The notes below the pieces were generated by a model. It was not told where the DNA came from. It searched no databases and saw nothing but the letters and a program-made list of their open reading frames with translations. Below, one piece after another: positions 13,223-22,035 of a stretch of DNA of 46,433 bases (position 1 is its first letter; every line of letters starts with the position of its first letter). Origin of the DNA: a virus; the IMG/VR virus record IMGVR_UViG_3300006805_000048, positions 1 to 46,433 of that record; one strand, 5' to 3'. The position numbers were made by a program, and so were the translations under genes.

Positions 13223-15412
13223 ATGAATTACTTTGTAACTGAGCCTGAGCAATATACCCGCAAAATGGATATGAAAGGCGCGTATGTTGAAAACATTACT
13301 TTCTTTCTTTCTCGCACCACTGGTAAAGACATGGGGGCGTGCCGTAGTTACGTGCAGAAGAATATTGGCGATGATGGTAAGTTTCCATTTGTAGACCCGG
13401 CGGTTATTTACCTAGCCAGAGATAAGGTCACAGGTGATCGCAGCAGACAGATTACTACCTTTGGTCAGTATCTGCAAACTGCCTTAGAAAAGAATCAGAT
13501 AATTGTACCAACGCTGACCACGTACATGCACCCGAGTGAACGTAAGTCGTTGTTAGCAAACTACATTAACCGCAATTTGCAAAAGCGCAAAATGCACAAG
13601 AAACAAATGTTGGTTTCTAAGCAAGCCGGTGACTCCGTCCGAGCTGCATTTGAAAACAACTTACAAAACTCATGTAAGATTAAGAACAACTCGCTATCCG
13701 GAGCGCACTCATCTCCATTCACGATCCTCTATAATCGTTCATCGCATTCAACGCTGACCAGTACGTGTCGCATTACGACCAGTTATGGCAATGCTAACAA
13801 TGAAAAGTTCCTAGCAGGTAATCGACATTACTGGGCACCATTTATTGTGCTATCAGATATTCTAACGATTGTGCAAAACGCTGACTATCCAGCGTTACAG
13901 TTAGCAATGGATGCCTACAAATTAGCATACCCTACTCCAGAACAAGCAATGGAGTGCATTCGGTATTCCAGTGACCTGTATTGGATAGAGCCCACTCAAG
14001 ATCTGATCACCATGCGGTTACTGAATGGCCTCACGCCATTAGAGTTAGCTGCCTATGTGTACTCTGGCGATGCGTATCACCTGGCTAAATATAATCCAGA
14101 ACCCGTACGTGCGTTGTTGGATGACTTCACAACCGTCATTGAAACACCCGTTGATTCCCCTGCTACTTACATGGACAACTTGTCTGAAGATGAAGTAGCG
14201 TTGGTTAGTCAGCTATGTGCCAGATATACAGCCGGTATCGATTTGTATAAATTAAAATCGACCAACCCAGAACACTACGCTACCGTGGCAGCCAATGCCA
14301 AACACCTCACGGATACGCTGTCTAAACATCAGGTGCTAATCCGTGCCGTCATGCGTCCAACCACATTGCATGGTAGTGTGGCAAAGCTGCCATTCATTTT
14401 AAGACGTGCGGTGATTGCTTCAGATACCGACTCTACCATTTTCACTACTCAGAATTGGGTGGAGTGGTATTGTGGAAGAATCTGTTTTACACCCACCGCG
14501 TTCAACGTTGCCTACGTCATGTCTTTCCTAACCTCTCAAGTGGTAATCCATTTGTTGGCGATGATGTCTGCTAATCTAGGAGTTGAACGCGCTAAGCTAA
14601 ATGAACTGGCCATGAAGAACGAATACTTCTTCCCAATGTTTACGCTGACACCACGAGCCAAGCATTACTTTGCATCCAAGTCCTCACAGGAAGGGAAAGT
14701 CTTCTTGGAGTACGAGCAGGAAATTAAAGGAGTTGCGCTACGGTCTTCCAATGCCCCTCCTGAAATTAACGAACGGTTGCGCTTGTACATGATTGAGATT
14801 CAGGAATTAGTGATGCGTGACGGGAATGTTTCCATCCATGACCTCTTAGATCCAATCGCTGAGATTGAACATTCCATCATTGCAACCATTGCAAACGGTG
14901 AACATCGTTTCTTACGCAGCGTTCCCGTTAAAGATGCTACCTCTTATGTAGAGGGAAATAACGCACCAGCGCTAATACATCACCGCATGTGGGAAGAAGT
15001 CTTTGCTCCAAAGTACGGACATTCCATACCCCCACCCTATCAAGCTGTTAAAGTATCGGTGGAATTGGATAACCCCACTAAACTCAAACGCTGGTTAGAT
15101 GGTCTTGAAGATCGTGCATTAGCTGAGCGGTTGTCTACTTTCTTGATACAGAATCGACGTGACCGAGTAGCGGTAATGATGTTCCCTAAACCAATGGTAG
15201 AAATGATCGGTATTCCACCAGAAGTTCGTAACGTTATCACTATCCGTAAACTCATCCACGACATCATGTCACCTTACTACTTGGTGCTAGAAGCATTTGG
15301 TTTGTACATGATGAACGGCAACCATACCCGTCTGGTCAGTGACCATTGGGCTGTTAACAAAGCACCGATTGCAAACGATCCATCCATTGTAGCAACAGTT
15401 CCAGGTATTTGA
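13223..15412 (+). CDS. Family B DNA polymerase, polymerase part (729 aa)
   Basis: Replicative polymerase candidate. Residues about 117-160 form the fingers helix and motif B: NLQKRKMHKKQMLVSKQAG then CKIKNNSLSGA at 151-161 (family B consensus KxxxNSxYG). HSTLTSTCR (175-183) matches the ITTSGR-like block. Motif C is ASDTDSTIF at 399-407, with the two catalytic Asp. An insertion of about 170 residues separates motifs B and C compared with T4 gp43. I see no 3'-5' exonuclease motifs, and motif A (D..SLYP) is not obvious; the N-terminal MDMKGAYVEN is at best a drifted form. The missing part may be a separate gene. It is convergent with the next gene across a shared symmetric hairpin. Confidence 0.82.
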   Translation: MNYFVTEPEQYTRKMDMKGAYVENITFFLSRTTGKDMGACRSYVQKNIGDDGKFPFVDPAVIYLARDKVTGDRSRQITTFGQYLQTALEKNQIIVPTLTTYMHPSERKSLLANYINRNLQKRKMHKKQMLVSKQAGDSVRAAFENNLQNSCKIKNNSLSGAHSSPFTILYNRSSHSTLTSTCRITTSYGNANNEKFLAGNRHYWAPFIVLSDILTIVQNADYPALQLAMDAYKLAYPTPEQAMECIRYSSDLYWIEPTQDLITMRLLNGLTPLELAAYVYSGDAYHLAKYNPEPVRALLDDFTTVIETPVDSPATYMDNLSEDEVALVSQLCARYTAGIDLYKLKSTNPEHYATVAANAKHLTDTLSKHQVLIRAVMRPTTLHGSVAKLPFILRRAVIASDTDSTIFTTQNWVEWYCGRICFTPTAFNVAYVMSFLTSQVVIHLLAMMSANLGVERAKLNELAMKNEYFFPMFTLTPRAKHYFASKSSQEGKVFLEYEQEIKGVALRSSNAPPEINERLRLYMIEIQELVMRDGNVSIHDLLDPIAEIEHSIIATIANGEHRFLRSVPVKDATSYVEGNNAPALIHHRMWEEVFAPKYGHSIPPPYQAVKVSVELDNPTKLKRWLDGLEDRALAERLSTFLIQNRRDRVAVMMFPKPMVEMIGIPPEVRNVITIRKLIHDIMSPYYLVLEAFGLYMMNGNHTRLVSDHWAVNKAPIANDPSIVATVPGI

Positions 15413-15449
15413 CGGCATAGCGGGAGCCTTACGGCTCCCAATATGCCGT
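15412..15449. terminator. Symmetric two-part stem-loop between convergent genes
   Basis: ACGGCATA / TATGCCGT outer stem (8 bp) around GGGAGCC / GGCTCCC (7 bp) with a TTAC loop. Near-perfect symmetry would allow action in both directions. It overlaps the last codons of the leftward gene. Confidence 0.75.
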
Positions 15450-16538
15450 ACCCGGTACAATGTCTTCAGCAATACCCCGTTTGTACTCCGCATGGATATC
15501 TCGACTGATCAGACCTTCAATGGTTCGATCATTCTTAATTTCTCGTACGGCGTAACGGATTCGATTAATGGGTGCAGTGTTCAGCGGATTGTTAGTGTCG
15601 CGATTCAGCTTTACCAGAAACCGAATTAATGGAAGACGGGCCAATATCAGCGCCCACTTTACTTGACGCAGTTGCAAGACCTTTGGTAAGATCATTGCTT
15701 CTAGCATGGTATTGTTACAAAGCACTGGCATGTGTAGCAATAGTTGATCAAACGTTTCATGTCTACGACGTACCAGATTTAGGTAGTCTTCTAGCACATC
15801 GTCCATTCGACTGTGTTGATCGAATACTGAGATTGGATGCACGGTGCGAAAGGGCGCTACTGGTTCGCCACGATAGAGTGCGTTGATCCGATTAAACAGT
15901 GCAATGTCCACGTGACTGTAGATCATGTTAGTTAGCACGAACATCCGTACAAACTGATGTACGGTGCGTACCGGTACACCTTGAGCATTGTAATGTTCAT
16001 CGCGTTCCCACCCACGATACATGGCCATTAACAATGGTGCATTAATAACGATGACTGCCAGCCCTCCTTCGTTGCTACCATTGTAGGTGCCGTCGGGTAA
16101 GTCTAAACTGAAATCAGTAAATGGGTGACGCAGTACACGCACCGCTTGCAAGGTACGCCAATCGCTATCTTCAGTTAAGTCGGCTGGAATGCTGTCGTCC
16201 ATGATAAGAATTTCAGGAACACCGTCACCGTAGAAGTAGCCTTTAGTAAAGACTCTGCCAAAGAAGGTAGAGGACGTAAATCCCATCACACGTGCTACAT
16301 GCATTGCATTGTCGGACGTAACGTCCAGATAGTTTTCAAAGTCTCGTCTAAACGAAACATTCAAAGAAGTGATCAGTCGAACAAGAATGTGTTCATTCCG
16401 TACATTCAATGGTTGCTTGTGGTAATAGTCTACCACGCGATCAATGTTCTGGACTAGATTCTCTTTAACAAATGAGAATTGGGGAACTCTAATGATCCCC
16501 CGATCAATCCCGGGGAGTTCGGAAAACAGATCGATCAT
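15429..16538 (-). CDS. Unknown conserved-looking phage protein (369 aa)
   Basis: Leftward gene starting MIDLFSELPGIDRGIIRVPQ with GGGAG 6 nt upstream. A long globular protein with blocks EILIMDDSIPADL, GGLAVIVINAPLLMAMYRGW and HQFVRMFVLTNMIYSHVDIALF. No transmembrane helix is certain and no enzyme motif is recognised. Like the 6666-7478 gene it stands alone on the minus strand among rightward replication genes; a virion role is possible but not shown. Its last codons lie within the symmetric terminator. Confidence 0.6.
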   Translation of the reverse strand: MIDLFSELPGIDRGIIRVPQFSFVKENLVQNIDRVVDYYHKQPLNVRNEHILVRLITSLNVSFRRDFENYLDVTSDNAMHVARVMGFTSSTFFGRVFTKGYFYGDGVPEILIMDDSIPADLTEDSDWRTLQAVRVLRHPFTDFSLDLPDGTYNGSNEGGLAVIVINAPLLMAMYRGWERDEHYNAQGVPVRTVHQFVRMFVLTNMIYSHVDIALFNRINALYRGEPVAPFRTVHPISVFDQHSRMDDVLEDYLNLVRRRHETFDQLLLHMPVLCNNTMLEAMILPKVLQLRQVKWALILARLPLIRFLVKLNRDTNNPLNTAPINRIRYAVREIKNDRTIEGLISRDIHAEYKRGIAEDIVPGTAYWEP

Positions 16539-16765
16539 GTCAACTCCCTGGTGTCTAGTAAAAAATAACTACACAACATAACCTTATAGGACAGACGTAA
16601 GTCAATCCACTCTGAAGGTTTCCCCTTCAGCAATAACTGATATGCGCCCAGTTATTCTGATCCCAATGTTTTTCAGGCGTATATTACCTTAGTGACCCCC
16701 AGATTATCCGTCAATCAAAAGGGTTAAACATGTTCTTTCCCCATCTGCAATAAAGGAGTAACACC
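16539..16765. promoter_or_regulatory. Divergent region with two stem-loops and an early-type promoter
   Basis: CTGAAGG / CCTTCAG (about 16612-16630) and AATAACTG / CAGTTATT (about 16631-16655) form consecutive hairpins. TATATTAC at 16680-16687 exactly matches the phiKZ early promoter core, 79 nt before the candidate shell gene start. AAAGGAG before the ATG is a strong ribosome-binding site. Confidence 0.6.
16680..16687 (+). promoter_or_regulatory. Early promoter core TATATTAC
   Basis: Exact match to the conserved element of phiKZ early promoters recognised by the virion RNA polymerase, upstream of the candidate shell gene. Confidence 0.6.
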
Positions 16766-18607
16766 ATGGCCGTTAATCCCGGTCCCGATGCAAATAACAA
16801 CATCGCCGGCTCAACCCAACATGCCCCATCTCAGCAGCAGTATCAGCAACAGGCCCCACAGCCTGCCGCTGCACCGCAGCAGCCATTTGGTGGCAACCAG
16901 GGTTTTGCTTCGGCCCAGTCACGCCTAATGAACCCAATGGCGCGTGCGTCAGCGGGTGAAGCAGTGCATCGCTACATGGATGCATTTAAGAAGATCATCA
17001 CCGCTGAAGGCGGTTTGGGCGACAGCGTTCGTCTGTTGATCCTTGACGGCTCCATCCGTGGTTCCGCACTGAGCAGCATTCTGCTCTGCCGCCGCGCTGG
17101 CGACAGCGTAATGGTTCACAACATGATTATTGAGGCCAGCGCACAGCGGCTCAATAACACCGAAATCTCCATCGGTGCCCAGAAGGTCGAAATCCCTACT
17201 GTGGCTGGGGATGTGAACAACGAAGGCTTCTGGATGAAGATCCAGGCTGTCGTACGTGAAGCGTACGGTTCTATTACTCCAGTGTATGCTGGTGCTGTGG
17301 TAGTTCCGCGTGAATTGGAACCAGAAGATGCGTTCCATATCCGTACCGTGCTTTACTACGCTGACACAGCCGTGTGGACTACCATCCAGTCCAACACAGT
17401 GAATGCTCCAGAACCATTCAGCGTAACCTGGGCTACTCGCTCAGACAAGCTGGCTGCTCGTTTGGACTTCGCTCCACAGAACGTTGAAACTGCTGCTGGC
17501 CTTCCAGTGCGTTCAGACGTTTCCGTGATCCTGACAGCATCTAGCGGTGCTAGCAATGATCCACTACAGGCCAATAACCAGGACTTTAGCCGTGTCGATG
17601 GCTATATTGATCTGGTATACGCCCCACCTGCACCTCCAGCAATGGGCCAAGTGCAGCAGACCCAGCACTACGTTCCACGTTTCGTGATGACAGCTTGCGC
17701 ACCGCAACTGAATGCCATCACAATGGAATTGATGTTGCTGTCGATCTCCTCAGCTACGTTGCTGTATCGCAACATGCTTTGGGCTAACGTGTTCCGTCCA
17801 CGCTACGGCGCTGGCCTGAATCTGCGTGACATCGGGGCTATCGGCCTCGACGTCCCAATGCTTTCTGGCGAGCCTGCCGGTAAGAAGATTGATACACAGT
17901 CCCCGACCTTTGGTCCAGATGCCCTGTACAGTCTGGTTCGTGCCGCCGTTCGTTCCGACATGGTCTATTCTTTCGACGTGGAAGAGTGTGGCGATCAGAG
18001 CTGGTTGCAGTTGGCATTCGTGTCTTCTGCTAATGGTGACCAGGATGCACATCGCATGCTGATCCAAGCCGCCGATAACCTGACCGGTGGACAGTTCAGC
18101 CAGCATTTTGCTGGTGGTCCTCTGTTCGTTGACGACAACAACCGCATCCTGCTTGGTCATTACGTGGATGGTACTACCAACCAACGTGAAGACGTGCGCA
18201 AGATCGATTACCTGGCCATGCTGAACTACGTCGGTGGTACCGACATGCAGGCTGTAGTTGATTACGCCAACACGTTTGATCAGACCAACATCGATCTGCC
18301 GCTGCGCTTGGAAAAGCGTATCAAGATCCTGGAAAAGGTTTGCGGTGACACACTGCGCATTACTGGCTACGCTCGTCGCGTAACGCTGACACCAGCGTTC
18401 ATCGATGCATTGGCGAAGTCTGTAGTAGCAGCCGGTCTGAACATCCAGCCTCAGAACACGTTCGCCGATTTCGGCAACAACGTGCGCCGTGGCAACGAGT
18501 TCATCACCGACCTCGCTTACGGTGGTCAAGGTGCAATGCAGTTGTTCGCCCATTCACAGGGTGGTACACGTGCAGCATCAATGCCAGCGCAGGTAAAATG
18601 GCGTTAA
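16766..18607 (+). CDS. chmA: Candidate chimallin, phage nucleus shell protein (613 aa)
   Basis: No diagnostic motif is available by eye, so the call rests on several lines. Length (613 aa) is close to known chimallins (about 630). It lies directly before the RNA polymerase beta' N-half, the order I recall for phiKZ (gp54 then gp55). It has a perfect early promoter core and strong ribosome-binding site, and codon choice leans to C-ending optimal codons, suggesting very high expression. The N-terminal about 45 residues are Gln/Pro/Ala rich and probably disordered. A globular core starts at about 60, including LGDSVRLLILDGSIRGSALS. The C terminus is again flexible (GGTRAASMPAQVKWR). Chimallin assembles the protein shell around replicating phage DNA. 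A highly expressed structural protein is the main alternative. Confidence 0.6.
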   Translation: MAVNPGPDANNNIAGSTQHAPSQQQYQQQAPQPAAAPQQPFGGNQGFASAQSRLMNPMARASAGEAVHRYMDAFKKIITAEGGLGDSVRLLILDGSIRGSALSSILLCRRAGDSVMVHNMIIEASAQRLNNTEISIGAQKVEIPTVAGDVNNEGFWMKIQAVVREAYGSITPVYAGAVVVPRELEPEDAFHIRTVLYYADTAVWTTIQSNTVNAPEPFSVTWATRSDKLAARLDFAPQNVETAAGLPVRSDVSVILTASSGASNDPLQANNQDFSRVDGYIDLVYAPPAPPAMGQVQQTQHYVPRFVMTACAPQLNAITMELMLLSISSATLLYRNMLWANVFRPRYGAGLNLRDIGAIGLDVPMLSGEPAGKKIDTQSPTFGPDALYSLVRAAVRSDMVYSFDVEECGDQSWLQLAFVSSANGDQDAHRMLIQAADNLTGGQFSQHFAGGPLFVDDNNRILLGHYVDGTTNQREDVRKIDYLAMLNYVGGTDMQAVVDYANTFDQTNIDLPLRLEKRIKILEKVCGDTLRITGYARRVTLTPAFIDALAKSVVAAGLNIQPQNTFADFGNNVRRGNEFITDLAYGGQGAMQLFAHSQGGTRAASMPAQVKWR

Positions 18608-18641
18608 TACATCGCTAACACTGTTAGTGGTGTGATGCGAA

Positions 18642-18672
18642 ACAAGGGGCCTAACCGCCCCTTGTTTTTTTT
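18642..18672 (+). terminator. Rho-independent terminator after the candidate shell gene
   Basis: ACAAGGGGC / GCCCCTTGT with a 6-nt loop, followed by eight T. A small CTAAC/GTTAG repeat precedes it. One of the few canonical T-tract terminators here. Confidence 0.85.
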
Positions 18673-18695
18673 ATATGCCGGCATGAGGAGATAGG

Positions 18696-19932
18696 ATGTC
18701 AATTCATCTTCGCTTAATTGCACACGATGAAATATTCAAGCGACTATCTCGTCCAGCGGTTCTGGTCAATCATCTAGACCTAGAGACAACCGAAGGACGT
18801 TCCAAGTTACAGAGCCTGCTGTTTACACGATACGAAGGGGATTCCCTTAACGTATTGCCTAGCTGTGATTGTGGTGAGTTACATGACAACCATAACCTGG
18901 GTGTAATATGCGATGCATGCGGTACCGAATGCTTGTCCATTACGGATAGACGACTAGAGTCTACACTCTGGATGAAAACACCCGATGGCGTACGTTCACT
19001 GATTAATCCCGCGGCATGGACTGTACTGGCTAATTCGCTCACAACTAGTGGAACTAATGTTTTAGAATGGATTTGTAACCCACTGTATCGGCCTAACAAT
19101 CCAAACTCCCCTATCTTGAAAAAGGTAGAAGCGTTAAACCTAACGCGCGGTTATAATCATTTCATTGATAACTTTGAAACAGTGTTGCAAATACTGTTTC
19201 AGAACAAGATACCCAAAGGAACTGACCAAGACCGTGAAGATCTTTGGACATTCCTGCACGACTATCGCGATAAGATCTTTAGTGAGTACTTACCAATCCC
19301 ATCCAAGGTTGGATTTGTGCTAGAATCAAATTCAGTAATCTCGTATGCTGACACAACGATGACACTGGCTATTGATGCACTGAAAACAATTGCGTCGATT
19401 GAGAACTCTTCCACTCCGCTGACACAGAGGGGTAGAGAATCTCGAACATTGAAAGCAGTAATGCTGCTTGCACAGTACTATGTAAGTTTCGCTAGTAAGA
19501 CCATGGCAGGTAAACCAGGCGTGTTTCGTAAACATGTGTTTGGTGGCCGACCGCATTTTACAGGCCGAGCTGTTATTACGTCTATTACCGATAAACATGA
19601 TTACGAAGAATTACATCTGCCGTGGTCATTAGCAGTGAAACTGTTTAAGGTGCATTTGACCAATAAGCTATTACGTCGAGGATTCTCGCCAGTAGAGCTA
19701 ATTCGGTTCTTAGATACCTACACACTCCAATACCACCCGTTACTAGACGAACTGTTCCGTGAACTAATCGTTGAAGCACCGAAGGGTAGAGGAATTCCCT
19801 GCATTCTCCACAGAAATCCAACACTTGCCCGCGGGTCTGCACAGCGGTTATACATCCGCCTCATTAAAACTGATGTAGATGATAACACCATTAGCCTGTC
19901 AGCATTGTGTCTAAAAGCGCCGAATGCCGACT
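18696..19932 (+). CDS. RNA polymerase beta' N-terminal subunit, exon 1
   Basis: First 412 codons plus one base of the phage non-virion RNA polymerase beta' N-half (phiKZ gp55 type). Visible beta' blocks: a zinc-binding cluster CDCGELH..ICDACGTEC (Cys 57, 59, 72, 75, 79), FGGRPHFTGRAVITS (the GRxxxxGRxVI block), and PCILHRNPTLARGS (PVLLNRAPTLHR block). It then reads SLSALCLKAPNAD at residues 400-412, the start of the catalytic NADFDGD. The unspliced frame stops with TAA right after NAD. Splicing to 20597 gives NADFDGDEL, restoring all three metal-binding Asp. A GGAG precedes the ATG. Spliced length 472 aa. Confidence 0.9.
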
Positions 19933-20596
19933 AAACGTTTGCTAACGTTTCCATGAGTGGAGAATTATTATGGAAATGCTCGCGTACACCAATCAGAACC
20001 CTACTGATCAATTCAATCATTTGTTGAGGATTGGGATGTTGGGAATGTCAGAAGAACAAACTCAATTCTGTTTGCAGAACAATGCACTCAGAATACGATG
20101 TGCAAGCACTGGAAATGAGTTTGTCACGTACAGCATGGGTGAAGCAGGCCGCTTTTTTCGGGGTCACCGCCGCAGCCGTGCACTGGCAGTTGAATTGTAG
20201 GAAAAGCAAAGCTCCCTACAAAGGTTATTACGTGGAATATGCAGATATAGGTCCCCAATGAGGCAACTCCTTGGTGTACACTTCTTTAATTGCTGGAAAC
20301 CCCTAAAGCTGTCTCACCAAAACGGAATGCGAAAGCATAAACGGCCATGGTTTGAAAACGAGACGGATATTACAATGGGCAACCGTGGGTTCTAAGAACC
20401 CCTTTAGCAGCGAAGCCTCCCTGGTGTAAACCGAGAGGAACGTTCAACGACTATCCGGTTGCGCGGAGTACCCAACAGCGTTGGGGAAATAGGAAGCTAC
20501 CCACGTGGTAGAAGATATAGTCTGTTCTGCAAGGAAACTTGCAGCGTTGCAGGTAATGCTGCGGGGTTCACTTAGCGAGTGAATCTGAACAATAAG
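19933..20596 (+). ncRNA. Group I self-splicing intron in the RNA polymerase active-site codons
   Basis: The boundaries follow from the protein. Exon 1 ends ...GCCGACT and exon 2 begins TCGACGGCGATGAG, giving GAC TTC GAC GGC GAT (DFDGD). The base before the intron is T and its last base is G, the group I rules. Core elements are visible: AATTGCTGGAAACCCC (20288-20303, P3/P4 strand), CTAAAGC, GTTCAACGACTATCC (20442-20456, P7 5' strand with G-binding site) and AAGATATAGTC (20513-20523, P7 3' strand). The pattern resembles T4 td-type introns. A TTCACT/AGTGAA hairpin near the end would be P9. P1 pairing was not resolved. The 5' half carries a small broken ORF. Confidence 0.92.
19970..20261 (+). 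pseudogene. Intron ORF with NUMOD-like DNA-binding repeat, broken by a T-run frameshift
   Basis: The first frame (19970 onward, behind GTGGAG) reads MEMLAYTNQNP... to GNEFVTYSMGEAGRFF. After a run of six T (20153-20158) it becomes RGHRRSR and soon stops. The neighbouring frame continues the expected FFGVTAAAVHWQLN...YKGYYVEYADIGPQ. Removing one T joins them into about 96 aa. The SMGEAGRFFGV...V...L.....YKGY pattern is the helix-turn-helix repeat common at the end of intron homing endonucleases. No HNH, GIY-YIG or LAGLIDADG catalytic motif is visible. It may be a decayed endonuclease, a slippage-expressed protein or a sequencing error in the T run. Confidence 0.7.
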
Positions 20597-20778
20597 TCGA
20601 CGGCGATGAGCTTAACCTGTACTTAGCACTAGACAAACGAATGGCCGATCACTTGGATCGTTTGGCACCACACCTGGGGGCACTTGACTTAGATGCGCCA
20701 CGAACCATTTCGAATAATCTCAGTATACCAGCCCCCATTTTGGGTGCTACTGGCAACTGGCTTTATAACGGCAATTGA
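20597..20778 (+). CDS. RNA polymerase beta' N-terminal subunit, exon 2
   Basis: Last 60 codons of the beta' N-half after intron removal. It begins inside the Phe codon of NADFDGD and reads DGDELNLYLALDKRMADHL, the standard continuation after the catalytic loop, then SIPAPILGATGNWLYNGN before the TGA. It has no start codon of its own and no ribosome-binding site, so it depends on splicing. A hairpin follows within a few bases. Confidence 0.88.
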
Positions 20779-20782
20779 AAAC

Positions 20783-20815
20783 GCATAGTGGGGGCCATAT
20801 GGTCCCTGTTATGCC
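20783..20815. terminator. Stem-loop with GCATA/TATGC flanks, probable terminator
   Basis: GCATA...GGGGCC ATAT GGTCCC...TATGC, 4 nt after the beta' stop. The rest of the gap to 20903 carries a start-proximal AGGAGG and no other clear element. Confidence 0.6.
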
Positions 20816-20903
20816 CAAAGGAGGGCTGTAAATCCTAACAGTAATGCGTTCATTATGGGAAGCAAGCCTATGGTTTTCAACTCAACTCAGGAGGAATAAA
20901 TAG

Positions 20904-21524
20904 ATGGCACAAGTCATCTACGGTGACGAAACAGCGCTCTTTGATGCGCTGGCGTTTTCTGTTCCTCATCCGGGGACAGTTCAATTCATCGCCGATCAAT
21001 CCAACCGGTTCAGTGCAAACTTGAATCAGATGGGATCTGCATTTGCCCAAGCAGTTACAGGGGTATTCGAATGGGTAGACCAATCGAAAGCAATGCAGCT
21101 AGCTCGTCAGCTGGGTAAGAAAGTAGAATCAATGTGGAAAACTGATGACATCAGACCACTGACGATGATACAAGATATTCAAAATGCTACGATGTTAATG
21201 CAGCGCTGGATCATGGCCTGTCCAGAAGTTCGGACGCTGTATCACAATCAAGGCTGTGAAGGTTATACTGGTAGCTACGTCGATGTTGATCCTGGTTTAG
21301 TAGGAGACCAACATTACGACTATCGCCGTGCAATGGATGGACTGGTTGTCTTTGACGATCAGGGCGATTGGAGTGCTACAACGTATTTTGATGAGTTGCG
21401 TGATGGAGATCGTGATCTACTCCTAGACGAGCAAATCGATATACAAACTACATGGGAAGCAATGCGGTACCATGTTACTCGAAATAAAGATGATCCAACA
21501 TCGATGACAGGTGCAGCTCTCTAA
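20904..21524 (+). CDS. Unknown phage protein (206 aa)
   Basis: A strong AGGAGG ribosome-binding site precedes MAQVIYGDETALFDALAF. Helical in the first 110 residues (QFIADQSNRFSANLNQMGS, AMQLARQLGKKVESMW), then an acidic C-terminal half rich in Asp and Tyr (YVDVDPGLVGDQHYDYRRAMD). No family recognised. It opens a rightward set up to 26778 that includes recombination and ssDNA-binding candidates. Confidence 0.6.
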   Translation: MAQVIYGDETALFDALAFSVPHPGTVQFIADQSNRFSANLNQMGSAFAQAVTGVFEWVDQSKAMQLARQLGKKVESMWKTDDIRPLTMIQDIQNATMLMQRWIMACPEVRTLYHNQGCEGYTGSYVDVDPGLVGDQHYDYRRAMDGLVVFDDQGDWSATTYFDELRDGDRDLLLDEQIDIQTTWEAMRYHVTRNKDDPTSMTGAAL

Positions 21525-21534
21525 GTTATAATCT

Positions 21535-21558
21535 CGGCACCGGCTAACCCCGGTGTCG
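21535..21558. terminator. Stem-loop, probable terminator
   Basis: CGGCACCGG / CCGGTGTCG (9 bp with one G-T pair, 6-nt loop), 10 nt after the stop at 21524. The longer GTG-started frame of the next gene would overlap it. Confidence 0.6.
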
Positions 21559-21603
21559 GGAATACTAGGAGCACCTTATTTATCTTTGCACAGGAACAGC
21601 ATC

Positions 21604-22035
21604 ATGGCTTACGATCCAACCAGTCCAGTACCACCCGTACCCGCACTCGATGCGAAGGGTTGGGTGACTGATCCAGCACAGAAAGCAGATTTATTGCTTT
21701 GCTATTATTTACAGAGCGATAAATCCCAAAGCACATTAATGCCTGGAGCAATTAAATCGTTTCAGTACACGTTACAACAAAATCCAAAAGAGCCATTGGA
21801 ACTCCAAGCTGCCATTCGCAGTGAGCTATCGGACTATTTCGATAATTACTTTGAAATGATTATTGTGGATGTTCGCGTAGAAGTTCCCAAAGGTCCGCAG
21901 TTTGTATCCGATGCAATGTTAGATGTAAGCATTGATTTAACCATTGCAGATAAAGGTATTAACTACAGCGTTGGGAAACTCATCTCGACAATAGATAGTA
22001 AAATATCAAAGATTATTGATTTGCATATGGTGTAA
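21604..22035 (+). CDS. Unknown phage protein (143 aa)
   Basis: The ATG at 21604 (MAYDPTSPVPPVPALDAKG) is behind CAGGAAC. The upstream in-frame GTG at 21553 overlaps the hairpin. Features are WVTDPAQKADLLLCYYLQSD, a helix, then LSDYFDNYFEMIIVDVRVEV and a strand-rich C terminus with ISTIDSKISKI. The layout could suit a baseplate or neck component, but no family was recognised. Confidence 0.55.
   Translation: MAYDPTSPVPPVPALDAKGWVTDPAQKADLLLCYYLQSDKSQSTLMPGAIKSFQYTLQQNPKEPLELQAAIRSELSDYFDNYFEMIIVDVRVEVPKGPQFVSDAMLDVSIDLTIADKGINYSVGKLISTIDSKISKIIDLHMV

Noticed and set aside
17750-18553. 267-aa minus-strand ORF inside the candidate shell gene
   Set aside because: It is long only because of the biased codon use of the plus-strand gene; no ribosome-binding site and no plausible protein pattern.
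20031-20261. Second intron frame as a standalone gene starting MGCWECQ
   Set aside because: Only its second half looks like protein (the NUMOD-like part); its first half is a shadow of the other frame. Treated as one broken ORF.
20779-20903. 19-codon ORF before the 20904 gene
   Set aside because: Too short, ends on the ribosome-binding site of the next gene, and has no start signal.
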